Assembly: GCA_012729505.1 (NCBI GenBank)
Contig: JAAYDA010000066.1
Location: 1 to 64,000, forward strand
Direction of reading: 5' to 3'
DNA: 64,000 nt
Source: Syntrophomonadaceae bacterium
GTDB taxonomy: Bacteria; Bacillota; Syntrophomonadia; Syntrophomonadales; DTU052
The position numbers were made by a program, and so were the translations under genes. Under the pieces are notes generated by a model. The model had not been told where the DNA came from. It ran no database searches and was given only the letters and a program-made list of their open reading frames with translations. Shown in pieces: positions 1-8,589 of this stretch (position 1 is the stretch's first letter; the number at the start of each line of letters is the position of its first letter).

Positions 1-111
1 GGAGAGCGCAAGGGTTATTGCCGCTGTCAGGGTTGTCTTGCCATGGTCAACGTGACCTATCGTACCTATGTTTACATGCGGCTTTGTCCTTTCAAACTTC
101 TGCTTTGCCAT
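1..111 (-). CDS. tuf: Elongation factor Tu, N-terminal fragment
   Basis: The first 37 codons of EF-Tu, the GTPase that delivers aminoacyl-tRNA to the ribosome; the rest lies beyond the left edge. The translation begins [20 protein letters not shown], and the GTP-binding P-loop GHVDHGKT occupies residues 19-26. An AGGAG-type ribosome binding site precedes the ATG. It is the last visible member of a run with five tRNA genes on the same strand. That arrangement recalls the tRNA-tufB operon of enterobacteria and implies co-transcription and processing of the tRNAs from a tuf-containing precursor. Identity is essentially certain; only the length is unknown. Confidence 0.97.
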   Translation of the reverse strand, partial: MAKQKFERTKPHVNIGTIGHVDHGKTTLTAAITLALS

Positions 112-252
112 TTTACTTTCACCTTTCTCCTCTCATTAGGTCTTTATAGATTTAATGTCCAGGTAAACAATTTTTCCGCCTGACCAAGCAAAAAAGCGTC
201 CACCTGCGTACAAAAAAGGAAGTGAGGTTTCTCCCACTTCCTGCCTTGTCAA

Positions 253-329
253 TGGTAGCGGTGCAGGGATTTGAACCCCGGACACTGCGGGTATGAACCG
301 CATGCTCTAGCCAACTGAGCTACACCGCC
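253..329 (-). tRNA. tRNA-Met (CAT), elongator type
   Basis: A 77-nt cloverleaf including an encoded CCA. The anticodon loop reads TTCATAC, giving anticodon CAT. The acceptor GGCGGTG closes on CACCGCT, so the first pair is a G-T wobble. It lacks the C1-A72 mismatch of an initiator, so it is an elongator Met tRNA. A tRNA-Ile whose CAT is modified to lysidine cannot be excluded from sequence alone. It lies nearest to tuf. Confidence 0.9.
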
Positions 330-336
330 TTATCGA

Positions 337-412
337 TGGAGCCCATAACCGGACTTGAACCGGTGACCTTATCCTTACCAAGGATACGCTCTGCCGACTG
401 AGCTATATGGGC
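337..412 (-). tRNA. tRNA-Thr (GGT)
   Basis: A 76-nt cloverleaf with encoded CCA. The anticodon stem TATCC/GGATA encloses loop TTGGTAA, so the anticodon is GGT for threonine ACC/ACU codons. The T-arm carries GGTTCAAGTCC. It is separated by only 7 nt from the next tRNA, consistent with one polycistronic precursor. Confidence 0.95.
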
Positions 413-422
413 AAATACATCA

Positions 423-498
<76 letters not shown>

Positions 499-559
499 TC
501 GAAAAATACCTTCTGACCTTCTTAATTATATATAAATTACTTGTACTGTCAATTTAAGA

Positions 560-644
560 TGGTGGAGGGAGCAGGATTCGAACCTGCGAAGGCGTTGCCA
601 ACAGATTTACAGTCTGCCCCCTTTAGCCTCTTGGGTATCCCTCC
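560..644 (-). tRNA. tRNA-Tyr (GTA)
   Basis: An 85-nt class II tRNA with a long variable arm and encoded CCA. The anticodon loop CTGTAAA gives GTA, tyrosine. It is second in transcription order. Confidence 0.95.
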
Positions 645-658
645 ATATTTGTTTTTAT

Positions 659-734
659 TGGAGCCGACGATGGGACTCGAACCCGCAACCTGCTGATTAC
701 AAATCAGCTGCTCTGCCAGTTGAGCTACGTCGGC
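659..734 (-). tRNA. tRNA-Thr (TGT)
   Basis: A 76-nt tRNA with encoded CCA, anticodon loop TTTGTAA and anticodon TGT, reading threonine ACA codons. It is first in the cluster, about 22 nt downstream of a near-consensus sigma-A promoter. Thr-Tyr-...-Thr then tuf matches the order of the enterobacterial thrU-tyrU-glyT-thrT-tufB operon except for the glycine tRNA. Confidence 0.95.
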
Positions 735-755
735 CCGATGCAACATGCATAAATC

Positions 756-783
756 ATTATACCTGGCTGAGGGGAATTGTCAA
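756..783 (-). promoter_or_regulatory. Sigma-A promoter for the tRNA-tuf operon
   Basis: Read on the minus strand, TTGACA (778-783) and TATAAT (756-761) are separated by 16 bp. Both hexamers match consensus and lie just upstream of the first tRNA, as expected for a stable RNA operon. Confidence 0.8.
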
Positions 784-806
784 GAATGGATGATGAAATC
801 TACCGT

Positions 807-1451
807 TTAAATTTCATCACGATCCTCAAGATATTTTTCAAGCTTGCGCTTGACTCTCTGTAAAGCATTATCGATGGATTTGACGTGACGTTTAAGATCG
901 AAGGCAATTTCCTGATAAGACTTGCCTTCCAGGTAGGCCATCAAGACTCTCCATTCCAAAGAACTCAGTATTTCCCCCATTTTCTGTTCGATACAAAGGA
1001 ATTCCTCTTTGCTTATGACAATGTCCTCAGGATTAGTTATCCTGGTGGTTGACAAAACATCCATCAGGGTACGATCTGATTCATCATCATAAATCGGCTT
1101 ATTCAATGAAACATAAGAATTTAGAGGAATGTGTTTTTGCCTGGTAGCAGTTTTGATAGCCGTTATTATCTGGCGGGTAATACACAATTCAGCAAAAGCT
1201 CGGAATGATGTCAGCTTGTCTCCCTTATAATCACGAATAGCCTTGAATAACCCTATCATTCCTTCTTGGATAATATCTTCTTTGTCTGCCCCGATCAGGA
1301 AATAAGATCTGGCCTTAGCTCTTACAAAGTTTTTGTATTTATTGACTAGAAACTCGGCAGCAAGCTGATCGTTGGCCTGAGCATATTTTACGATTTCTTC
1401 ATCCGGCATCTCTTCTAAAAAAGTACAACTAATATACGCCGGTACGTTCAT
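807..1451 (-). CDS. sigH: RNA polymerase sigma-H factor
   Basis: A 214-residue sigma-70 family factor of the SigH/Spo0H type. SigH directs early stationary-phase and sporulation genes in endospore formers. Region 2 (about residues 55-75, with DIIQEGMIGLFKAIRDY) supplies core binding and -10 recognition. The C-terminal helix-turn-helix (about 165-205, with YQEIAFDLKRHVKSIDNALQ) is region 4. The length is usual for the family. The start has a GGGAGGCGG ribosome site. It is preceded by its own consensus promoter, and upstream lies yacP, as in Bacillus subtilis (yacP-sigH). Confidence 0.95.
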   Translation of the reverse strand: MNVPAYISCTFLEEMPDEEIVKYAQANDQLAAEFLVNKYKNFVRAKARSYFLIGADKEDIIQEGMIGLFKAIRDYKGDKLTSFRAFAELCITRQIITAIKTATRQKHIPLNSYVSLNKPIYDDESDRTLMDVLSTTRITNPEDIVISKEEFLCIEQKMGEILSSLEWRVLMAYLEGKSYQEIAFDLKRHVKSIDNALQRVKRKLEKYLEDRDEI

Positions 1452-1527
1452 CTAACCGCCTCCCAGTTTAAAGCTCAACCATTATTATATGTTGAACGGA
1501 GGACATAAGTCCCCTTATACCATAACT

Positions 1528-1556
1528 ATTATAGTAAATAGCCTGCAAATAGTCAA
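1528..1556 (-). promoter_or_regulatory. Sigma-A promoter for sigH
   Basis: On the minus strand TTGACT (1551-1556) is followed after exactly 17 bp by TATAAT (1528-1533), about 75 nt before the sigH start. This allows sigH expression independent of the upstream cysteine operon. No Spo0A or AbrB site was identified. Confidence 0.75.
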
Positions 1557-1635
1557 CCCGGCCTACATGTTGTTGTTGGTCAGTGACAATGTCATCCCCC
1601 CAATCGGGAAACCAAATGGCTCCTGCCTGAACTGC

Positions 1636-2163
1636 TTAATCTCGGTCAAAGTCCTTTTTATTCCCCTTTCTGAACCTGTCTAAAATTTCTCGAATTCTGG
1701 AGTCGAGGCGTTGAAATAAGTAACGATTGTTTTCGGACGGGGTTTCGTACAGCTCCTCCATCTTTTCTTGGTTTGAAATTAACTCTTTTAGAAACTCCGA
1801 TGGTGTCATACGGTATGCACCACGGCCAAATGTAACCCATTGTTCAGTTTCATCAGCTGTAACCACATAGACCTGCAGATCCGTTTCTTTATTAATCATC
1901 TTTTCGATCAACTCATCTGCAGTAAGTCCATATCTGGTGAATACAACCAGAACCTTCCCAACTTTCTTTTTGCTTCCTTTGCCTTTCTTAACTTTGTGGG
2001 CATCAAATACTACCCGAATTTCATAGCCTGTAAAATCAGCAAAAGTATTCAGCATTAAAACCAATTGTTCTCTGGCCTGCTCCAGACTCTCCTCACTCAG
2101 GAGCTTAAGCTCCGGCCAATTATAAATAATATTATAGCCGTCAACAATGAATAGCTTCGACAT
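1636..2163 (-). CDS. yacP: NYN-domain ribonuclease-like protein YacP (Rae1-type)
   Basis: A 175-residue protein with an N-terminal NYN/PIN-like fold: FIVDGYNIIYNWPEL at residues 5-19 and the acidic VVTADETEQ near residues 100-108 fit the metal-binding pocket. The B. subtilis homologue Rae1/YacP is a ribosome-associated endoribonuclease that cleaves certain mRNAs in the A site; transfer of that role here is inference. Its ATG overlaps the rlmB stop by one base (TAATG), indicating translational coupling. The order rlmB-yacP-sigH is as in Bacillus. Confidence 0.88.
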   Translation of the reverse strand: MSKLFIVDGYNIIYNWPELKLLSEESLEQAREQLVLMLNTFADFTGYEIRVVFDAHKVKKGKGSKKKVGKVLVVFTRYGLTADELIEKMINKETDLQVYVVTADETEQWVTFGRGAYRMTPSEFLKELISNQEKMEELYETPSENNRYLFQRLDSRIREILDRFRKGNKKDFDRD

Positions 2164-2909
2164 TATACCTCAGCCGCTTCCCCGCGTTGTCGGGCAATCT
2201 GCGCCATAATCACAGCACAAGATACCGAAGCGTTCAGTGAATTAACCCGCCCCTTCATAGGAATATGCACCATGAAATCACAGTTCTCTCTGACCAAGCG
2301 CCTTATTCCGCGCCCTTCACTTCCAACAACGATGGCAACTGACTCCGGAAAAACCAGATCAAAACAGGAATCAGATCCCTGGACATCAGATCCTACAATC
2401 CAAACGCCCCGTTTTTTCAGCTCGTTAATAGCATTAACCAGATTAGTCACCCGGGCCACCTTGAGGTGCTCCACCGCTCCGGCTGAAGCCCGGACAACTG
2501 CGGGAGTCACTTCACAAGCTCCATGTTTAGGTATTACTACCCCATGGGCGCCCAGGCATTCGGCAGATCTTATAATCGCCCCCAGATTCTGAGGATCCAT
2601 AATTCCGTCCAAAAGTACCACCAGAGGTTGTTCCCCCCGCTTCTCAGCCTCATCCAGAATATCCGTTAATGAATAATATAAAAAAGATTCCGCCTCAGCC
2701 ACAACTCCCTGATGGGTGCCGGAGCCTGCCAATCTGTCCAGATTAGCTTTATCCATTCTCCTGACCTGAATATTCATCTCCTCAGCCATTTGGAGAATAT
2801 GGCTAATTCGAGAATCAACCTTTCCTTTAACAACGTAAATTGTGCTGATATCTCTTCCCGACTTTAAGGCCTCAGCAACACTGTTAATGCCCGGCAATAA
2901 TTCACTCAA
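2163..2909 (-). CDS. rlmB: 23S rRNA (guanosine(2251)-2'-O)-methyltransferase
   Basis: A 248-residue SpoU-family (SPOUT, trefoil knot) methyltransferase. An N-terminal L30e-like substrate-binding domain (about 1-75) is followed by the catalytic domain. The three SpoU motifs are visible: NLGAIIRSAECLGA (about 108-121), VVGSEGRGIRRL (about 194-205) and IPMKGRVNSLNASVS (about 216-230). The start codon is TTG at 2909; the upstream site is weak, and coupling to thyX 6 nt upstream is likely. RlmB methylates G2251 in the peptidyl-transferase P loop. Confidence 0.93.
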   Translation of the reverse strand: MSELLPGINSVAEALKSGRDISTIYVVKGKVDSRISHILQMAEEMNIQVRRMDKANLDRLAGSGTHQGVVAEAESFLYYSLTDILDEAEKRGEQPLVVLLDGIMDPQNLGAIIRSAECLGAHGVVIPKHGACEVTPAVVRASAGAVEHLKVARVTNLVNAINELKKRGVWIVGSDVQGSDSCFDLVFPESVAIVVGSEGRGIRRLVRENCDFMVHIPMKGRVNSLNASVSCAVIMAQIARQRGEAAEV

Positions 2910-2915
2910 ACGATT

Positions 2916-3590
2916 CTACCTTTCCCTTACATCCTCGCAGCGACCACAGGATTTATCCCCTTCCCAGCAAATGCCCTGAGTCTCGCAGGTAGGCCCGGCA
3001 CCAGCAAATAGAACAGGTGCTGCCTTTTTGACTTCCGCCAGCATCTGTTCAGCCAATTCACGAATCTCCCATTGAGCTCGCAGACACAATCGCTGAGAAA
3101 AAAAGTTAAACAGCGATCTGGCGTTAAAAGTAATAACCAGCTTGGTTTCAGTAGCATTAGGCAATATATATCTGGCATCTTCCCGCGGCACTATCATGGC
3201 CAATCTTTGGTAGCTTTCCTGCAATAATTGAATTTCGCGATCAAATACCTCCAGAGCCTCAGGATTGGAAGCAATACTTGGCGGCACAATATATCCGAAG
3301 TTGGCTTCATCAGTATACCTTTGGGATTTCTGGGAATATGATGCTATGCGATGTCTGACTAACTGATGAGAACAGGCCCGGCTTATTCCTTCCACCCCAA
3401 AAGTAAAGGCGGTATGCTCCGTTGGCGACAGGTGTCCTACCTCAGTCAACATCCGCACCATCCTTTGAACCTCATCAGGCTTCAGAGCATCTTGAAGCTC
3501 CTCCACCCCCCGATTCGAATAGCACATTCGCGCCGCCAGGGCCACCACCTTTTCCGGTTCAGGAGTGTAAGCCAACAACTCCACCTTCAT
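2916..3590 (-). CDS. thyX: Flavin-dependent thymidylate synthase
   Basis: A 224-residue ThyX that makes dTMP from dUMP using FAD, NADPH and methylene-tetrahydrofolate. The ThyX signature RHRIASYSQKS lies at residues 79-89, matching RHRxxSxxxxS. The C-terminal tail contains CETQGICWEGDKSCGRC, a cysteine-rich end seen in some clostridial ThyX proteins. A GAGGT ribosome site precedes the ATG. It lies inside the block that in Bacillus runs mrnC-rlmB directly. No thyA is seen in the window. Confidence 0.95.
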   Translation of the reverse strand: MKVELLAYTPEPEKVVALAARMCYSNRGVEELQDALKPDEVQRMVRMLTEVGHLSPTEHTAFTFGVEGISRACSHQLVRHRIASYSQKSQRYTDEANFGYIVPPSIASNPEALEVFDREIQLLQESYQRLAMIVPREDARYILPNATETKLVITFNARSLFNFFSQRLCLRAQWEIRELAEQMLAEVKKAAPVLFAGAGPTCETQGICWEGDKSCGRCEDVRER

Positions 3591-3630
3591 AACATTTTAC
3601 CTCATCTTTGTTAATTATTTTCACAGAAGA

Positions 3631-3766
3631 ATAAAGAAAGACTTGATTCAGGTGGAGTTTTGACTCCATCTGAATCTTAGTCGCACGGATCCAGGGACTT
3701 AACTGCCCTTGGGCACCCGCCGCCTATAGAGGCGGGGGGCTTAGGGCAGATTAGTTATCGGATAAA
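3631..3766 (+). repeat. Dispersed repeat family R1, copy 1
   Basis: About 135 bp, beginning ATAAAGAAAGACTTGATTC and ending near ATCGGATAAA. It contains one hairpin (GATTCAGGTGGAG against CTCCATCTGAATC) and a second, larger fold around CCGCCTATAGAGGCGG closed by partly paired GACTTA...GCCC and GGGC...TTAG segments. It shares almost its full length with three other copies at 39.8 and 41 kb. It fills the gap between thyX and mrnC. It has no coding capacity and no clear terminal inverted repeats. Confidence 0.9.
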
Positions 3767-3781
3767 AATCGGAGATAAATG

Positions 3782-4174
3782 CTATTCGGCAATCCGATTT
3801 ACAATCTCTATAAGCCGTTCCTGATCACCCTTGAGATATAAATAGCCGATTAACGCTTCAAACCCCGTGCTCAAACGATAGTCCCCCACCGCAACATGCC
3901 TGGGAACCGACTTGCTCTTGGCATTTCTGCCCCTATTCACTATCTCTACTTCCTCTTCCGTCAAATACTCCCGGATTCGACGGAGAATATGGGCCTGGCT
4001 TTCAGCATTTACTACGTTTACTACTTCCTGATGAAGCACGCCAATTTTTTGTTTACTTTCTGCTGCCATCCGGCTGCGAACCACCAGTTCAAACACCGCA
4101 TCCCCTACATAAGCCATTACTAAGGGAGACATTTGATGCAAAGCTGCAGGCGGTAAATTACGCGAAACCAACAC
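3782..4174 (-). CDS. mrnC: Mini-ribonuclease 3
   Basis: A 130-residue RNase III catalytic domain without the double-stranded RNA-binding domain. The signature MAYVGDAVFELVVRS (about residues 20-34) carries the acidic catalytic residues. Mini-III matures 23S rRNA in Bacillus. The start is a GTG immediately after the cysS stop (TAA then GTG), with GGAGG 12 nt upstream inside cysS, so translation is coupled. cysS-mrnC adjacency is the Bacillus arrangement. Confidence 0.92.
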   Translation of the reverse strand: MLVSRNLPPAALHQMSPLVMAYVGDAVFELVVRSRMAAESKQKIGVLHQEVVNVVNAESQAHILRRIREYLTEEEVEIVNRGRNAKSKSVPRHVAVGDYRLSTGFEALIGYLYLKGDQERLIEIVNRIAE

Positions 4175-5773
4175 TTATGCTTTAAACCTCCAACTCGAAC
4201 CTTCTCTGGTATCATCGATCACAATTTCATATTGGTTTAGAATATCTCGGAGCTGGTCGGCCCGGGTAAATGCTTTTTCCTTGCGCAAATCAGCTCGCAA
4301 AGCCAATATGTCCGCCATCAACGAGGACAGTACCGGTTCGGATTCAAATTTCACCCGACTTCCCTCTTTGTAATCCTCTAGGCTAATGCCATTATTATAA
4401 AGAAGATCTCGTAGCAGATCCCCGGTCCGATAATCCTTTTCCTGACGCGCTTTTTTTCTGAATTCTACCAGATCTAAGATTATTTCACCAACCACACTTT
4501 CATCAACCCGCTCAGAGGCATCATCAGCAACAGTCTTCAAATTGAGACCAAGCACCTCCAGGAAATCATCAAATAAGCGAGCTGCATCCTCCAAAGTCCC
4601 CAAAGAATTTATTATCCCGCCAGCCAAATATCGATTGATAAGCCTGGCCAAATTGAACACCTGGCTAAAGGCCAGAGCCGTATTAAAATCATCATCCATA
4701 GCCTCGACAAACTTTGCCCCCAAATCGGCTATTTCCCGGGCCAGTTCCACATCCGCAGGCAATCCCGCAACCTTCTCAGCCTTGACCATTGCCTCCTCTA
4801 AAATGGCGCGGGAATTGCGGAGGCGATCCAAAGCCTTGCCGGCTTCGTCCAGCTTAGTGTTATCAAAATCCAAAGGACTTCGATAGTGAGTAGACAACAA
4901 ATAAAGCCGAACCACTTCCGCCGGGTATTTGTCCAGAATATCCCGAACAACAAAAAAGTTCCCCAGAGATTTAGACATCTTTTCTCTATTTACAGTAATA
5001 AAGCCGTTATGCAGCCAGTATTTCACAAAAGGCCGGTCACTGAAAGCTTCCGCCTGAGCTATTTCATTCTCGTGGTGAGGAAATATTAAGTCAGCCCCGC
5101 CCCCATGAATATCGAAGGTCATCCCCAGATACTTTGTGGACATAACCGAACATTCAATATGCCATCCCGGCCGCCCCTTTCCCCAGGGGCTTTCCCAGGA
5201 AGGCTCCCCGGGTTTAGCCTTTTTCCACAGTGCAAAGTCAACAGGCTGCTCTTTTCTGGCATCCACCTCAACTCGGGCGCCAGATAACATATCATCCAGA
5301 CTCCGTCCCGAAAGCTTACCATACTCCGGAAAAGTCGCCACCCCGAAAAAGACATCGCTCTCCCGGACATATCCATGACCTTTTTCGACCAGGGTTGAAA
5401 TGACCTGAATAATTTCAGGGATATGCTCGCTGACCTTGGGATATTTGTCAGCCCTCATCACATTCAGCGCATCCGCATCCTTAAAATACTCCTCAATGTA
5501 GCGCTGAGCCAACTCATGTGCTTCCACACCCTCTTCATTGGCCCGATTAATAATCTTATCATCCACATCCGTGAAATTCTGGACATATATTACCTTATAA
5601 CCCCGATATATTAAATATCTTCTGATCGTATCAAACACCACCAGAGGCCGGGCATTGCCCAGATGAATATAATTGTAGGTAGTTGGCCCGCATACATATA
5701 TTCTAGCTACGTTTGGATCGATAGTAATGAAGTCTTCCTTTTGTCTGCTTGATGTATTGTAAACTCTTATCAT
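4175..5773 (-). CDS. cysS: Cysteine--tRNA ligase
   Basis: A 532-residue class I synthetase charging tRNA-Cys. The HIGH-like element YIHLGNARP is near residues 33-41 and [10 protein letters not shown] near 265-274. The zinc-site cysteine of the CGPTTYN segment is present. I place the start at 5773 (MIRVYNTSS), where GGAG lies 7 nt upstream. A longer in-frame ATG at 5917 would add 48 unrelated residues overlapping cysE. The true start still overlaps the 3' end of cysE by 71 nt, so the two genes are translationally linked under the T-box. Confidence 0.95.
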   Translation of the reverse strand: MIRVYNTSSRQKEDFITIDPNVARIYVCGPTTYNYIHLGNARPLVVFDTIRRYLIYRGYKVIYVQNFTDVDDKIINRANEEGVEAHELAQRYIEEYFKDADALNVMRADKYPKVSEHIPEIIQVISTLVEKGHGYVRESDVFFGVATFPEYGKLSGRSLDDMLSGARVEVDARKEQPVDFALWKKAKPGEPSWESPWGKGRPGWHIECSVMSTKYLGMTFDIHGGGADLIFPHHENEIAQAEAFSDRPFVKYWLHNGFITVNREKMSKSLGNFFVVRDILDKYPAEVVRLYLLSTHYRSPLDFDNTKLDEAGKALDRLRNSRAILEEAMVKAEKVAGLPADVELAREIADLGAKFVEAMDDDFNTALAFSQVFNLARLINRYLAGGIINSLGTLEDAARLFDDFLEVLGLNLKTVADDASERVDESVVGEIILDLVEFRKKARQEKDYRTGDLLRDLLYNNGISLEDYKEGSRVKFESEPVLSSLMADILALRADLRKEKAFTRADQLRDILNQYEIVIDDTREGSSWRFKA

Positions 5774-6434
5774 GACTGGTCTCCTTCTCAAAATAATGAA
5801 GCCGATGTTCCAGATCCGCGATTTTCTCCTGAAGCGACTGTAAGGCATCGGCAACCGGGTCCGGCAAAATATTATGCTCCAAATCAATATTTTCTTCGCC
5901 TCTGACCCGAAAGCCATCTTTTATTACTATTCGCCCCGGCACCCCCACAACCGTGCAGTTGGGAGGAACATCCTTTAAGACCACTGAACCTGCTCCTATT
6001 TTAACATTGTCCTCCACCGTAATCGATCCCAGTATTTTAGCCCCGGCACTAACAACTACGTTATCACCCAAAGTAGGATGACGTTTTCCTTTTTCCTTCC
6101 CGGTCCCCCCTAAAGTAACGCCTTGATAAATAGTTACATTATTTCCGACCACCGCAGTTTCACCAATAACCACACCCGCACCATGATCAATGAAAAATCC
6201 CTGCCCAATCTGAGCCCCGGGATGAATCTCAATCTGAGTAAAGAAGCGATTAAGCTGCGAAATAATCCGGGCCGGCATAAACCAGTGTTTTTTATAAAAA
6301 AAGTGAGCCACCCGGTGCCATATCAAAGCGTGAAACCCCGGATAACAGAGAAACACCTCCAGGCGGCTGCGGGCTGCCGGATCTCTGGCGAGAACAACGC
6401 CCAAATCATGCCAAAACCATTTAAAGATTCTCAT
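5703..6434 (-). CDS. cysE: Serine O-acetyltransferase
   Basis: A 243-residue enzyme acetylating serine with acetyl-CoA, the first step of cysteine synthesis. It has the N-terminal helical region, then the left-handed beta-helix of hexapeptide repeats ([19 protein letters not shown], then [14 protein letters not shown]). The C-terminal tail after VPGRIV is longer than in enteric CysE and ends in a basic, coiled segment that overlaps cysS. The start at 6434 has AGGGAGG upstream; the in-frame extension to 6671 runs through the T-box and is rejected. Directly preceded by the T-box leader. Confidence 0.95.
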   Translation of the reverse strand: MRIFKWFWHDLGVVLARDPAARSRLEVFLCYPGFHALIWHRVAHFFYKKHWFMPARIISQLNRFFTQIEIHPGAQIGQGFFIDHGAGVVIGETAVVGNNVTIYQGVTLGGTGKEKGKRHPTLGDNVVVSAGAKILGSITVEDNVKIGAGSVVLKDVPPNCTVVGVPGRIVIKDGFRVRGEENIDLEHNILPDPVADALQSLQEKIADLEHRLHYFEKETSHDKSLQYIKQTKGRLHYYRSKRS

Positions 6435-6465
6435 ACAGCTTCCTCCCTTCATTAAAGATAGACAC

Positions 6466-6697
6466 AAAAAAACCCTTCGTCTGCAGAGACGAAAGGTATA
6501 AATCCTTTTCGCGGTCCCACTCTGCTTGAGCCAGGGCTCCACTCGAAAGTCGATAAGGAGACTACCCCAACCAGCTCCAGGGCGCACTTTCCGAACCGCC
6601 TTAACCGGAATGGCTCTCAGCCCAATGACCATTCCTCTCTTTTGGGAGCGAAACATACTCTTTCCCTTCATAGCTTCTATAGTATTTTCTTTTGATT
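6466..6697 (-). promoter_or_regulatory. T-box leader, cysteine specific (cysE-cysS operon)
   Basis: The minus-strand leader contains the canonical T-box AGAGTGGGACCGCG (6510-6523), where uncharged tRNA CCA pairs. It is followed by an intrinsic terminator: CTTTCGTCTC and GAGACGAAAG-type arms, then seven Ts at 6466-6496. Stem I has a loop with AGTGCGC, whose TGC triplet (6584-6586 on the given strand) is a plausible cysteine specifier, fitting cysE and cysS downstream. Uncharged tRNA-Cys should favour antitermination. B. subtilis cysES is controlled the same way. Confidence 0.9.
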
Positions 6698-6703
6698 AGG
6701 ACT

Positions 6704-6732
6704 ATTATATGCAGGCAAACAGAATGTGTCAA
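6704..6732 (-). promoter_or_regulatory. Sigma-A promoter for the cysE operon
   Basis: TTGACA (6727-6732) and TATAAT (6704-6709) read on the minus strand with exactly 17 bp between them, both perfect consensus. Transcription should begin near 6697, just upstream of T-box stem I. Repeat R2 begins within a few bases upstream of the -35 element. Confidence 0.88.
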
Positions 6733-6737
6733 ACATT

Positions 6738-7013
6738 TGGGAAGTGAGAGGTGGGAAGTTGGATGCGAGAAAGGGATGCCGGAGGCCCAGGGTGAAGTCC
6801 GACGCGTGACCGTTAGAATGAAGACCGAGCAAACCTCTGCAAAGGTGAGGCAGAAGAGCAGCCGAAGGGCAGGAGGTCCTGAGTCCGCCTCCTGAGCCAT
6901 GGAGGGCGAATTGGGGTGTGCTGCTCGGAGGCCGAACCCGAGCAGTTGAGCAAGCGACTTACCCCTCACTCCTTACTCCTTACCCCTCACTCCTTACCCC
7001 TCACTCCTCCAAT
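6738..7013. repeat. Dispersed repeat family R2, copy a
   Basis: About 275 bp with GTGAGAGGTGGGAAG-type sequence at the left and iterated CACTCCTTACCCCT units at the right, so the ends are degenerate inverted repeats. The core at about 6880-6955, containing CATGGAGGGCGAATTGG and GTGCTGCTCGGAGGCCGAA, recurs near 20585-20658. It occupies the entire gap between the cysE promoter and gltX and supplies the last codons and the stop of gltX. No protein is encoded. Confidence 0.85.
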
Positions 7014-8429
7014 TCTGCGTCTCACCTCTTTGGGACCCATAACCGTGAAAAGAAAAGGCAGCTCCGGACCTTGTCGTTTTCCGGTCAAAGCTATTCTCAA
7101 GGGCATATAAACCTTTTTCCCCGGAAGCTGTACTGATTTAGGAAAGCCTTTCATAAAGCTGCGGGCCAAGTCCAGGTCGAGCTGGTCAGGGAGATGCTCC
7201 AAGAAAGCCGCCAGCATTTGCCGGGTTTCCTCCTGAGCCAGCATTTCCAATGCTTCACCGTCATAAACCGGAAAGGCAAAAAACGGTTCGATCTCCTCCA
7301 CCACATCACTCAAACAGACTAATCGATCATGCAAAGCCTCGATCAGTACCGAAAAAGATACATCATCCAAAGTCCTTACCGCATCCCAATGGGGCGACTT
7401 TTGGAGAAACACCTGCAGCATCTCACCCAGATTATCAATTGATTGCTTTTTTATATACTGAGCGTTAAGCCAATTCAATTTGTCCAGATCAAAAACAGCC
7501 GGATTTTTCGCCACTCTATCCAGAGAAAACTGGCGGACTATCTCGTCGTGAGATAATATTTCTTCCTCTCCCTCGGGAGACCATCCCATCAGAGCCAGAA
7601 AATTAAATACCGCTTCCGGCAAATAACCCTTCTCCCGGTACTGAACTACCGAGGTAGCTCCATGACGCTTGCTCATCTTTTGACGATCACTCCCCAGAAT
7701 TAAAGAAATATGAGCAAACTCAGGAACATCAAACCCCAGAGCTTCATAGATCATCAACTGCCGCGGCGTATTCGACAAATGCTCCTCCGCACGAATAACG
7801 TGGGTAATATTCATATCATGGTCATCCAGAACCACCGCAAAATTGTAGGTGGGAATACCATCCGATTTAACGATGATAAAATCACCAATCTCATCACTGT
7901 TAAAGACCACTTTCCCCCGAACTAAATCATTTACCACGATGGTTTTGTTCTGTTCAACCTTAAAGCGGACCGTCGGAACCAATCCCTGTTCCCTTTTGGC
8001 ATTACGCTCCACTTCAGAAAGTTCACGACATTTCCCCATGTACTTTACTATTTGCCCTTTCTCCATAAGAAGACGCCGCTCTTCCTCCAATTCCTCTTCG
8101 GTGCAGAAACAATGATAGGCATGGCCTTCCCTTATTAATTTTTCCACATAACCGTTATAATTGTCTAACCGTTCCGTTTGCCGGTAAGGCCCATTTCCCC
8201 CACCCACATCAATTCCTTCCTGCCAGCGGATTCCCAGCCAGGTGAGAGAATCAATGATCTCCTGTTCATATTCCGCAGCCGATCTTTCCAGATCCGTGTC
8301 TTCAATTCTCAGTACCATACTGCCTTGGCGATTTTGGGCGTAGAGATAATTAAACAGAGCAGAGCGGGCGCCACCAATATGTAATGGCCCGGTGGGGCTG
8401 GGCGCAAATCTCACCTTTATATTATTCAC
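6987..8429 (-). CDS. gltX: Glutamate--tRNA ligase
   Basis: A 480-residue class I synthetase. HIGH motif variant [10 protein letters not shown] at about residues 15-24; [10 protein letters not shown] near 251-260. The zinc-type motif [14 protein letters not shown] follows at about 105. The final residues GGVRGKE are encoded within repeat R2, so the natural C-terminus appears to have been replaced or extended by the repeat. Because a GlnRS gene lies next door, this GluRS is probably discriminating rather than charging tRNA-Gln, though that is inference. Confidence 0.95.
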   Translation of the reverse strand: MNNIKVRFAPSPTGPLHIGGARSALFNYLYAQNRQGSMVLRIEDTDLERSAAEYEQEIIDSLTWLGIRWQEGIDVGGGNGPYRQTERLDNYNGYVEKLIREGHAYHCFCTEEELEEERRLLMEKGQIVKYMGKCRELSEVERNAKREQGLVPTVRFKVEQNKTIVVNDLVRGKVVFNSDEIGDFIIVKSDGIPTYNFAVVLDDHDMNITHVIRAEEHLSNTPRQLMIYEALGFDVPEFAHISLILGSDRQKMSKRHGATSVVQYREKGYLPEAVFNFLALMGWSPEGEEEILSHDEIVRQFSLDRVAKNPAVFDLDKLNWLNAQYIKKQSIDNLGEMLQVFLQKSPHWDAVRTLDDVSFSVLIEALHDRLVCLSDVVEEIEPFFAFPVYDGEALEMLAQEETRQMLAAFLEHLPDQLDLDLARSFMKGFPKSVQLPGKKVYMPLRIALTGKRQGPELPFLFTVMGPKEVRRRIGGVRGKE

Positions 8430-8521
8430 CTGATTGCGACAGGTCGATTATTAAATCTCCCTATCTTCCTCCTCCCGATCTATGATTATAATTTTTGAAT
8501 ACAAAGTTACTCCGGCCTCCC

Positions 8522-8553
8522 AAAAAAACACCCCGGATACCTTCTCGGGGTGA
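8522..8553 (-). terminator. Intrinsic terminator after glnS
   Basis: Minus strand: CACCCCG, a 10-nt loop, CGGGGTG, then seven Ts. It lies 37 nt past the glnS stop and before gltX, so gltX is expected to have its own promoter or to depend on readthrough. Confidence 0.85.
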
Positions 8554-8589
8554 GGCCGTGCCAAAACTCCAACAAAAACAGAGAACTCT

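Noticed and set aside
549-746. 65-codon minus-strand open frame
   Set aside because: It runs straight through the tRNA-Tyr and tRNA-Thr genes, whose cloverleaf structures are unambiguous.
6601-6969. 122-codon frame upstream of cysE
   Set aside because: It covers T-box stem I, the cysE promoter and repeat R2; no ribosome site and no protein-like composition.
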